Shown here: in pieces, positions 8,504-15,306 of the stretch
How the letters are laid out: the number at the start of each line of letters is the position of its first letter
Numbering within the stretch: the stretch's first letter is position 1
From: Oscillatoria nigro-viridis PCC 7112
GTDB taxonomy: Bacteria > Cyanobacteriota > Cyanobacteriia > Cyanobacteriales > Microcoleaceae
Length of the DNA stretch: 64,000 bases
NCBI RefSeq assembly: GCF_000317475.1
Contig: NC_019729.1
Coordinates: 6,028,501 to 6,092,500, forward strand
Reading direction: 5' to 3'
Notes under the pieces: generated by a model
Database searches by the model: none
What the model saw: only the letters and a program-made list of their open reading frames with translations
Told to the model about the DNA's origin: nothing
Made by a program: the position numbers and the translations under genes

Positions 8504-8923
8504 ATGTCAGATCTAACCCAACTCGAATACTCCAGGGCCCAGTCTACAGCAACCGACGGCACCTCCCCAGACGACGCTCGCGGCCTGATCGTGACCGTTG
8601 CCCAAGCAGCAGAAGACCGCAAAGCAGTAGATATTGTATTGCTGCGCGTGTCAGAAGTATCCTATTTGGCAGACTACTTTGCGATCGTCACCGGATTTTC
8701 CAACGTGCAGGTACGAGCCATCTCCCAAGCGATAGCAGACCAAGTGGAAGAAGAGTGGCAACGCTTGCCGCTGCGTACACAAGGGCTGTCAGACGCCAGT
8801 TGGGTAGTCATGGACTACGGCGACGCGATCGTTCACATCTTGAAGCCTCAAGAGCGGGAGTTCTACAATTTAGAAGCGTTCTGGGGACACGCCGAACGCA
8901 TTGACTTTTCCCCCGCGCGGTGA
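8504..8923 (+). CDS. rsfS: Ribosomal silencing factor RsfS
   Basis: 139 residues. The RsfS/Iojap core covers about residues 25-130: DIVLLRVSEVSYLADYFAIVTG, then QVRAISQAIADQVEE and WVVMDYGDAIVHILKPQEREFYNLEAFW, all family hallmarks. RsfS binds ribosomal protein L14 and blocks joining of the 30S and 50S subunits when nutrients are short. The N-terminal 24 residues are a variable extension. The stop overlaps the GTG that precedes the next gene, so coupling with the CGLD27 gene is likely. Confidence 0.95.
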   Translation: MSDLTQLEYSRAQSTATDGTSPDDARGLIVTVAQAAEDRKAVDIVLLRVSEVSYLADYFAIVTGFSNVQVRAISQAIADQVEEEWQRLPLRTQGLSDASWVVMDYGDAIVHILKPQEREFYNLEAFWGHAERIDFSPAR

Positions 8924-8925
8924 GG

Positions 8926-9435
8926 ATGGCTAATGTGAAAAACGTTTCTGCTTCTATTTGTCCGGTTCCGCAAGAACAGCGACCGATCAATGAATACCAA
9001 GAACTTAAAGAATCCTGGTTTTTTAGCTGGGTAACACTCAATTGGCCCGGATACCTCGCAAAACTAGCTTGGGTTTGGGCTTGGAGTTGCTTGGTATCGG
9101 GGCCGATAGCTGCTTCTAGCTTTGCTCCCCTCAAGTATCCAGCTCAGTTTGCCCTCAGCAGTGCCGCAGGTGCCGGTTTTATTCTAGGATTAGCTTTGCT
9201 GCGGCTCTACTTGGGTTGGTTCTACGTGCGATCGCGCCTTTCAAATCCCACGGTCGTCTACGAAGAGTCTGGCTGGTACGATTGTCAATCTTGGCCTAAA
9301 ACTCCCGAAGTTTTGCTTCAAGACCAGTTGATTGTCAACTACCAACTAGAACCAATTCTCAGGCGTCTGCGGCAGACATTTTATGGTTTGACAGTATTGC
9401 TGGTTGCCGGGGGACTAACTTGGAGTTGTTTGTAA
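8926..9435 (+). CDS. CGLD27 family membrane protein (DUF1230)
   Basis: 169 residues from ATG 8926, or 171 from GTG 8920 which overlaps the rsfS stop. Contains PVPQEQRPINEYQELKESWFF (about residues 12-32), the signature of the CGLD27 family, conserved in the green lineage and cyanobacteria. Two or three membrane helices follow (about 60-100 and 150-168), with the VVYEESGWYDCQSWPKTPEVLLQD segment between them. In plants and algae the family is chloroplast-located and linked with iron or photosynthetic fitness. No enzyme motif is seen. Position directly after rsfS and before asparaginase is typical of cyanobacteria. Confidence 0.88.
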   Translation: MANVKNVSASICPVPQEQRPINEYQELKESWFFSWVTLNWPGYLAKLAWVWAWSCLVSGPIAASSFAPLKYPAQFALSSAAGAGFILGLALLRLYLGWFYVRSRLSNPTVVYEESGWYDCQSWPKTPEVLLQDQLIVNYQLEPILRRLRQTFYGLTVLLVAGGLTWSCL

Positions 9436-9581
9436 TCGGGAATGGAAGGGAGTTTTGAGTTTTGAGATTGCCGCCCACAGCCAACAGCGCACGCGGAGTG
9501 CATGAGTGAGAAACGATCGCCGAAAGATTAACTTTGTAACTCTTAACTGGCAGCTCGCAACTCATAACTTCCACCGGCCCC

Positions 9582-9612
9582 AATCTAAAATCTAAAATCT
9601 AAAATCTAAAAT
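9582..9612 (+). repeat. Heptanucleotide STRR, (AATCTAA)n
   Basis: Four and a half tandem copies of the 7-mer AATCTAA directly before the asparaginase start. Similar blocks occur at 19916-19946, 36171-36201 and 54025-54053. They match the short tandemly repeated repetitive (STRR) sequences known in filamentous cyanobacteria. Confidence 0.85.
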
Positions 9613-9616
9613 TGAT

Positions 9617-10570
9617 ATGACAAGGGGAAAACGAACCCAAGCTCCCGAACTGGAAGTCACACTGCTGCGCGAAGGTATTGTGGAATCGAGGCACCGCGCC
9701 CAGGCCGCTGTCTGCGACAACCGCGGGCGCGTTCTGTCTGTTGCTGGTAACTCGGAAACGGCCTCATTTATCCGTTCTTCACTCAAGCCTTTTCAAGCTT
9801 TGGCGGTGACGGCGACTGGCACTTTAGAACGCTACGAATTGACCGATCGAGATTTAGCGATTATTTGCAGTTCTCATCAAGGTACGATCGAGCAATCGCG
9901 CCAGGTATTTAACGTCCTGTGGCGCTGCGACATTGACCCCTCTAAACTTCAATGCCCCATTCCAGAAGGCAAAAAGAGCCCCCTGCAATACAATTGCTCC
10001 GGCAAACACGCCGGAATGCTGGCCGTCTGCCAGCAACTGCACTGGCCTCTGGACACTTATTTACGCCGCAAACATCCTGTCCAGCAGCTTATTTTGGGCA
10101 AAGTGGCTGACTTGCTGGCAATGCCTGCCGAAGAGTTTATCAGCGCTCGCGACGACTGCGGCGCTCCTACCTATCTGTTGCAGTTGGGGCAAATGGCCTC
10201 TTTGTACGCTCAGTTAGCCTCCGGGAACAATGTGGATATGGAACGGATTGTCCGCGCTATGACTCATCACCCGATAATGGTTGCCGGTGAGGGCAAATTT
10301 GACACGGAACTGATGCGCTTGACTCAAGGGGAATTGGTGAGCAAATCCGGCGCCGAAGGGGTGCAGTGCATTGGCCGGGTTGGCGAAGGCATGGGCTTGG
10401 CAATTAAGGTGACGGATGGGGGAAAGCGCGCTCAATTTGCTGTGGCGATTCACTTGCTCAAGCAGTTGGGGTGGATTACTCCGACAATCGCCGAAACTCT
10501 GGCGGAGACTTACCTGACTCTCAGCGAGTTTAAGCGCTTGGAGGTAATCGGCGAAGTTTCGATGCTTTAG
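9617..10570 (+). CDS. Asparaginase II family protein (thermolabile, rhizobial type)
   Basis: 317 residues of the PF06089 type, unrelated to AnsA/AnsB and plant-type asparaginases. Visible hallmarks: LREGIVESRHRAQAAV near the N terminus, RSSLKPFQALA (about 53-63), CSSHQGT (about 84-90), NCSGKHAGMLAVC (about 126-138), the RDDCGAPTY stretch, and MTHHPIMVAGEGKFDTELM (about 215-233). The two Ser-x-x-Lys pairs (SSLK, SGKH) are the proposed catalytic serine-lysine sites. It hydrolyses asparagine to aspartate and ammonia in the cytosol. Last gene of the yqeK-rsfS-CGLD27 run, 180 bp behind CGLD27, with an STRR block just before its ATG. Confidence 0.87.
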   Translation: MTRGKRTQAPELEVTLLREGIVESRHRAQAAVCDNRGRVLSVAGNSETASFIRSSLKPFQALAVTATGTLERYELTDRDLAIICSSHQGTIEQSRQVFNVLWRCDIDPSKLQCPIPEGKKSPLQYNCSGKHAGMLAVCQQLHWPLDTYLRRKHPVQQLILGKVADLLAMPAEEFISARDDCGAPTYLLQLGQMASLYAQLASGNNVDMERIVRAMTHHPIMVAGEGKFDTELMRLTQGELVSKSGAEGVQCIGRVGEGMGLAIKVTDGGKRAQFAVAIHLLKQLGWITPTIAETLAETYLTLSEFKRLEVIGEVSML

Positions 10571-10597
10571 GGCGATCGAGGCTGTGAGCCGATTTCA

Positions 10598-10643
10598 GCA
10601 ACCCCTCCCATCATCTAAAAAGTTTTTTTGATTTAGGGGTTGC
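10598..10643 (+). repeat. Nested inverted repeat downstream of asparaginase
   Basis: Outer arms GCAACCCCT/AGGGGTTGC (9 bp perfect) enclose an inner ATC-AAAAA/TTTTT-GAT stem with a seven-T run. It could end asparaginase transcription; the right outer arm overlaps the predicted tRNA promoter. Confidence 0.5.
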
Positions 10644-10669
10644 AATTGTCAGAAAGATATGTTTATATT
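10640..10669 (+). promoter_or_regulatory. Predicted sigma-70-type promoter of the first tRNA-fMet gene
   Basis: TTGCAA (-35, 10640-10645) and TATATT (-10, 10664-10669) with an 18-bp spacer; the tRNA begins 17 bases after the -10 box. No equivalent promoter stands before the second tRNA copy, so that copy is probably made by read-through. Confidence 0.45.
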
Positions 10670-10686
10670 AAAGAGAGAGAAAGCGA

Positions 10687-10763
<77 letters not shown>

Positions 10764-10773
10764 AATTCAAGCG

Positions 10774-10810
10774 AACCCTGTAATCGTTAAGGTTTCAGGG
10801 TTTTGTTTTT
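10774..10810 (+). terminator. Rho-independent terminator after tRNA-fMet copy 1
   Basis: Stem AACCCTG/CAGGGTT with a 15-nt loop, followed by a TTTTGTTTTT tract. Confidence 0.7.
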
Positions 10811-10837
10811 GGAAACCGCTACAGAGAGAGAAAGCGA

Positions 10838-10914
<77 letters not shown>

Positions 10915-10930
10915 AATTAAACAAGACAAG

Positions 10931-10965
10931 CCCCGGCAGCCTAAAAGTTGCTGGGGTTTGTTTTA
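10931..10965 (+). terminator. Rho-independent terminator after tRNA-fMet copy 2
   Basis: Ten-base-pair stem CCCCGGCAGC/GTTGCTGGGG (two G-T wobbles) and a TTTGTTTT tail. It differs from the terminator of copy 1. Confidence 0.7.
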
Positions 10966-11156
10966 TAAATAATACCCTGAAAACCCCGCGACTTTAGTCC
11001 GGGGATGAAAGGGGCAAGGAGGCTTTAGCCTCCCAGTCTATTTTCTGAGCTCTCAGGATGGCGCTGTCAAGTAAAACCATGTAAATCTTGGTGAACAACT
11101 AGAGGGATATTAAGCCGACTCTGGTAGCATAAGACTATCGTGATGAGGTCGAAGTC

Positions 11157-12368
11157 ATGTTAGTTTTTGAGTTCAAGGCATACGGGAAAAAACAGCAATT
11201 TGACGCTGTAGACGAAGCAATTAGAACAGTGCAGTTCATCCGAAACAAAGCACTGCGGTTTTGGATGGAAAACGAAAAAGTTGATAAATACGCATTGAAC
11301 AAGTATAGCGCTGTTTTAGCTAAGGAATTTCCGTTTGGCGATGACTTGAACAGCATGGCTCGACAATCTAGCTCAGAAAGAGCGTGGTCGGCAATCTCCC
11401 GATTCTACGACAACTGTAAAAAGAAAGTCCCAGGAAAAAAAGGATTCCCGCAATTCCAGAAACACAACCGCTCCGTCGAATACAAGACTACGGGCTGGCG
11501 TCTGGCAGACGACAGAAAATCAATCACTTTTACCGATAAAAAAGGAATCGGCAAACTTAAATTAAAAGGAACGCGCGACTTACATTTCTCTCAGCGCAGT
11601 CAAATCAAACGAGTACGTTTGGTGAGACGGGCAGACGGATATTATGTCCAGTTTTGCATTCAAGTTGACCGTTCTGAAAAGATTGAAATCACGGGTAACG
11701 CCATCGGGTTAGATGTAGGACTTAAAGAGTTTTACACTGACTCAAATGGCATTGCAGTCGATAACCCGCGTTTCCTCCGCAAGGGAGAACGCAGGTTGAA
11801 GAAAGCCCAAAAACGAGTTTCAAAACGAGTCAAGGGTTCGCAAAACAGAAAAAAAGCTAGAGCGATTCTAGGAAAGCGCCACCTCAAAATCAGCAGACAG
11901 CGTAAAGATTTTGCCGTGAAGCTGGCAAGATGCGTCATCCAGTCTAACGACTGCGTAGTCTACGAAGATTTGAGGATTAAAAATATGGTGAAGAATCACT
12001 GTCTGGCAAAATCGATTAACGACGCTTCTTGGTATATGTTCCGAATTTGGCTGGAATATTTTGGCAAAGTATTCGGAAGAATTACGATTGCCGTACCAGC
12101 TAACGGAACAAGTCAAGAATGCTATAGTTGCGGAACAATTGTTAAGAAAAGTCTCTCAACGCGAACCCACGCTTGTCGGTGTGGATGCGTATTAGATCGT
12201 GACTGGAACGCAGCTAAAAATATCCTAAGTCGGGGATTGAGTACGGCGGGGCACGTCGGAACTTGGATCTTAGATCCGAACGCTTGTGGAGAATTGACCG
12301 CTACCGATGTTGAAGTAATTCTGCACCGGCAAGTCGATTCTGCGAATCAAGAATCTCCTCGGCTTTAG
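11157..12368 (+). CDS. tnpB: TnpB, RNA-guided endonuclease of IS1341-type element
   Basis: 403 residues, full length for TnpB. The N-terminal helix-turn-helix part (about 1-110) and the REC/WED-like region lead into a RuvC fold with an intact catalytic triad: Asp186 in GLDVGLKEF, Glu270 in VVYEDLRIKNM and Asp349 in DRDWNAAKNI. A zinc finger uses Cys322, Cys325, Cys342 and Cys344. TnpB is an omega-RNA-guided DNA nuclease, ancestor of Cas12, that favours retention of the element. The stop codon lies inside the right-end hairpin, so the mRNA 3' end and omega RNA overlap. Codon reading frame is unbroken, so the protein may be active. Confidence 0.93.
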   Translation: MLVFEFKAYGKKQQFDAVDEAIRTVQFIRNKALRFWMENEKVDKYALNKYSAVLAKEFPFGDDLNSMARQSSSERAWSAISRFYDNCKKKVPGKKGFPQFQKHNRSVEYKTTGWRLADDRKSITFTDKKGIGKLKLKGTRDLHFSQRSQIKRVRLVRRADGYYVQFCIQVDRSEKIEITGNAIGLDVGLKEFYTDSNGIAVDNPRFLRKGERRLKKAQKRVSKRVKGSQNRKKARAILGKRHLKISRQRKDFAVKLARCVIQSNDCVVYEDLRIKNMVKNHCLAKSINDASWYMFRIWLEYFGKVFGRITIAVPANGTSQECYSCGTIVKKSLSTRTHACRCGCVLDRDWNAAKNILSRGLSTAGHVGTWILDPNACGELTATDVEVILHRQVDSANQESPRL

Positions 12369-12383
12369 CCAGGAGAGTGTCAA
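12240..12383 (+). ncRNA. Putative omega (right-end) RNA of tnpB
   Basis: TnpB guide RNAs derive from the tnpB 3' end and the element right end. Here the terminal hairpin (12354-12376) and GTGTCAA end would be followed by a guide read from flanking DNA starting near 12384. The 5' boundary is a guess. Confidence 0.4.
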
Positions 12384-12503
12384 ACCCTCTGTTTGATGCC
12401 GTCTGCGATCGCATCTTCGACAGATTGATATCGTTTCCGGTTGCACGAGCGACATGATATGGAGGACACGGCACTGCCGTCTCGAAAGCTGTGGGTAATA
12501 TTA

Positions 12504-13454
12504 TAGTCATTTCAAATAAATGTGAGACAAATGCAAGATGATGTAAAATCAAGAAAAATTGTTAACTCGGAGCCGAAAAATGGCATACAGTCTAGATTTA
12601 AGAAAAAGAGTAGTGGATTATGTGGAAAATGGAGGGGGTATAACCAAAGCCGCCGCCCTGTTTAAAGTAGGAAGAGCAACAATATACAGATGGCTAGGGA
12701 GGGAAGACCTTCGAGCCACTAAGGTAGAACACCGTGAGCGAAAGATAGACTGGGAAATGCTCAGAAAAGATGTAGAAGAAAATCCCGAAGCAAGATTAAT
12801 AGAAAGAGCAAGGAAATTCGGGGTGAGAGCGAGTGCCATATGCTATGCCTTAAAGAAAATGAAAATTACGATAAAAAAAAAGAATTTCGTTATAGAGAAA
12901 GGAATAGAGAAGAAAGAATACAATACTACCAAACACTGAGAACTTTAATTAAAGTTCATGGGAGTAAAAGCCTTGTATTTATTGATGAGTCAGGGTTTGA
13001 AGAGTTTCATGCTTGTGTTTATGCGTGGTCAAAAAAAGGGAGAAAAGTATATGGGGAGAGACAAGGAAAACGCGGAAAAAGAGAAAATTTAGTAGCAGGA
13101 AGAAGAAAAGGCAACAAGGACTTGATTGCACCTATGGTCTTTACAGGGAGCTTGAATGCAGAAAGTTTTGAAGGGTGGTTAGCTTTATATTTATTGCCAT
13201 CTTTAACAATACCATCAATATTAATCATGGATAATGCACCGATTCATCGTAAGACAGCAATTAGGCTCCTGGTGGAGGAAGCAGGCCATCAGATACTTTT
13301 TTTACCAAAATACTCTCCTGACTTAAATGATATTGAGCATGATTTTAGTGCATTAAAGAGAGCTAAAATGTATGCGTCTCCTGGCACATCTCTTGATGAA
13401 GTTATTCGTGCTTATTGTGCAGAAAGAGTGTCTCATACTTATTTGAAATGACTA
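12504..13454 (+). mobile_element. IS630 family insertion sequence, copy A (951 bp)
   Basis: Terminal inverted repeats of about 27 bp (TAGTCATTTCAAATAA... at the left, its complement with two mismatches at the right) flanked by TA dinucleotides (12502-12503, 13455-13456), the target duplication of the IS630/Tc1/mariner superfamily. The transposase stop lies inside the right repeat. Confidence 0.92.
12580..13451 (+). CDS. IS630 family transposase, made by -1 frameshift (orfA + orfB)
   Basis: The first frame (ATG 12580 to stop 12937-12939) gives an N-terminal helix-turn-helix domain starting MAYSLDLRKRVVDYVENG, with ATIYRWL. The second frame (open from about 12840 to 13451) holds the DDE nuclease: VFIDESGF, ILIMDNAPIH and YSPDLNDIEHDFSALK supply Asp, Asp, Glu. 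The two meet at a run of nine A (12873-12881), an A-AAA-AAA slip site; a -1 slip joins KMKITIKKK to KEFRYRERN without losing homology. Frameshifting is usual for cyanobacterial IS630. All parts are intact, so the element may be mobile. Confidence 0.88.
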
Positions 13455-13456
13455 TA

Positions 13457-13693
13457 ATTCCGATGCTGCCAGATTTGATATGAAAGCAGTTTATTTTAGG
13501 CGGCAACAAAAATGAGGACACAGCAGTGCTGTGTCCCTACTGTATATTTGTATTTTTCTAATTGGGACAAAATAAGACCCACACTCAACCTAAACACTTA
13601 ACCCCATACTTTTCGACGACCGTTTGTGCAAGCTTTATTGGTCAAAAAATAGCAATCCGATATCCATATTTTTGAACTCAGGATTTTAAATTG
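13457..13693. other. Gap right of IS630 copy A
   Basis: No gene. Contains the palindrome GGACACAGCAGTGCTGTGTCC (about 13514-13534); a degenerate relative, GGACACGGCACTGCCGTC, lies on the other side of the IS (about 12464-12482). Both belong to a dispersed GGACAC-GCA-TGC-GTGTCC repeat. Confidence 0.5.
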
Positions 13694-13891
13694 CTAAGTC
13701 GGCTGAGCTTCCAACCAATCAAAAATCAGGTTTAACTGTTCCAGTGTCACTAACCCGTACTGCCACAGCACCATCGGCAGTTCGCTGGCATCTTGTTCAC
13801 CGTGTCGGAGAGCAACGGCGATGGCAGAATTCGATATTGCCAACTCTCCCCGCAAATAATCGATCAGTTGAGCCTTTCTCATCACCTTCAC
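13694..13891 (-). CDS. DUF2949 family small protein
   Basis: 65 residues: MRKAQLIDYLRGELAISNSAIAVALR, then ELPMVLWQYGLVTLEQLNLIFDWLE. This is the DUF2949 pattern, a cyanobacteria-specific family of small helical soluble proteins of unknown role. The full family length is present. The next gene on either side is not close, so it is probably monocistronic. An alternative start at Met4 exists (MRKAQL). No signal or membrane segment. Confidence 0.8.
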   Translation of the reverse strand: MKVMRKAQLIDYLRGELAISNSAIAVALRHGEQDASELPMVLWQYGLVTLEQLNLIFDWLEAQPT

Positions 13892-14116
13892 CGCCAGTTT
13901 TATGCGCTATTGTAAAGATATGTAGCTAATAGGTCTGTATCGGAAGTTTAATTGGTCTAATTTTAGGTTCACAATAGAGAACCAGGTGTGAGGGAAACCG
14001 CACAAAACTTGTGATAAAATTCAGATAAAAAAGCGATCGCAGTCACAATAACTCCCAGAATCAAAAATTGGGTTCCGCGATCGCTCGTTTGCTTCACATC
14101 AATTTATTTAAAATTG

Positions 14117-14497
14117 CTAAAGTCCTAGCTGAAGCTGAACTCCCGCTTCTGTACCGCTGTCGGTTTGTTTTGGAGGTAAAGGATTTCCTTGACGCTGGGC
14201 GTCCGAAGGAGTGGTAATAAATTCCAATGGGCCCTCGATTTTGAGGCGAAATGTGTCGCCCAAGCTTCTTTCCCTTCTAGCAGAATTAGCCGCCGTTTCT
14301 GGTTCACCAATCAAGTTTTGGTAGTCCGAGTCTAAGGTTCTGTCCTCCACAGTCCTCAACGAGTCCCCAGATAAAGTCGTTTCCGAATATTGGGGCGTTG
14401 GTTGCAGTCTTTGTTGGGCGAGAACCGCCGGGGTCAAACCGATCAAAATTGAGCTCAGTCCGAGAGCAGTGCCAAGAGTAGCAATAACTGCGTTCAT
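14117..14497 (-). CDS. Hypothetical secreted protein
   Basis: 126 residues from ATG 14497 (an in-frame ATG at 14521 adds eight residues). A signal peptide is clear: MNAVIATLGTALGLSSILIG followed by LTPAVLA, with a likely cleavage after AVLA. The mature part is short, polar and low in cysteine, with ETTLSGDSLRTVEDRTLDSDYQNLIG and a Pro/Thr/Gln-rich end. I recognise no family. It would be exported to the periplasm or thylakoid lumen. Stands alone on the minus strand. Confidence 0.6.
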   Translation of the reverse strand: MNAVIATLGTALGLSSILIGLTPAVLAQQRLQPTPQYSETTLSGDSLRTVEDRTLDSDYQNLIGEPETAANSARRERSLGDTFRLKIEGPLEFITTPSDAQRQGNPLPPKQTDSGTEAGVQLQLGL

Positions 14498-14521
14498 AAT
14501 CCATGCCTCCGCTAGTTGCAT

Positions 14522-15306
14522 CCCACTATGCTTATTTTACCTTGCCGGAATTAAGTTGCACTCTATCAAAAGTAGCTGCTTGTGGAGATATCAATTAAAG
14601 TTCCTGTCAAAACTTATAACTTTCGATCGCGCTATCGGTCAAATAGAACTGACGCAGCAACCGGGTTGAAACGCCAAAATACCTCATTTCAGGCATGAGT
14701 CAACCAAAAACTCGATTCGTTTCATTAGCGGGCGTCAGGAGTGGAACAATAGTTAGTGCTGGACGCACGGGCGGCTATCCATCGGTTGTTTTTCACGAAA
14801 ATAGTTCGTTGCAGACCGCCAAAACACTAAAAAAACCCGGTTTGAGATCCCTGTTCAAAAAATTCTAAACCCTTACAGAATCAGTTTTTCCCAATTCTTT
14901 AATTCTTGAATCTCAAATCTATAATAGTATGAGCGTGTAGAGTGAGTCCAGGATTGATACTGCATTCATCTCGATCGCCAATGTTCCCAAAGCTCCCGAT
15001 CGCGCTAAGATGACGGTGGCAGTCGTTAAAAACTCAGTTGCCAGCGGCAGATTCCGAGTTATTAACAGCACTTTGCCTACTAAAACCATCTCAACTTCAA
15101 AACCTGCGCTCATCAAGTTGTACTTGACCAATAATTTCTTGACGGTACAAGCCCCCGGATTTATCCGTGGAATCAATCGAAAGCATCCAAAATCCTTGCA
15201 TCCTCAAGCCCCCGGATTTATCCGCGGTGTCAATCTCAAATCTCAACTCTCAAATCTCAAATCGAATGACCGGAATGTTGTGGGTTCATAATAGTTCTGC
15301 TTTACC
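14522..15306. other. 785-bp intergenic region with dispersed repeats
   Basis: No convincing gene. It contains AAAAACCCGGTTT (about 14832) of the GAAACCCGGTTTC repeat type, and the repeat block at 15150-15264. Open frames on both strands around 14920-15290 run through repeats and show no family pattern. Confidence 0.55.
15150..15264 (+). repeat. Two CCCCCGGATTTATCCG repeats plus (TCAAATC)n block
   Basis: CAAGCCCCCGGATTTATCCG occurs near 15149 and 15204, followed by CAATCTCAAATCTCAACTCTCAAATC. The same composite occurs at 36137-36202 and, inverted, at 19916-19990. Confidence 0.8.

Larger units (their letters stand above)
10975..12383 (+). mobile_element. IS1341-type (IS200/IS605 family) element with tnpB only
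   Basis: A lone tnpB is bounded on the left by a hairpin CCCCGCGACTTTAGTCCGGGG (10984-11004) with GATGAAA after it, and on the right by the hairpin TCTCCT-CGGCTTTAGCC-AGGAGA (12354-12376) followed by GTGTCAA. Such subterminal palindromes are the single-strand transposition ends of this family. No tnpA (Y1 transposase) is present, so it can move only with help. The exact left boundary is uncertain. It sits right behind the second tRNA terminator. Confidence 0.75.

Noticed and set aside
12301-12552. 83-codon minus-strand frame between TnpB element and IS630
   Set aside because: It spans two element borders. A different minus frame (SVEDAIADGIKQRV before a stop near 12384) looks more coding-like but is too short to call.
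14919-15291. Overlapping open frames on both strands (85 and 93 codons)
   Set aside because: They run through CCCCCGGATTTATCC and STRR repeats and lack ribosome sites; coding is not supported.
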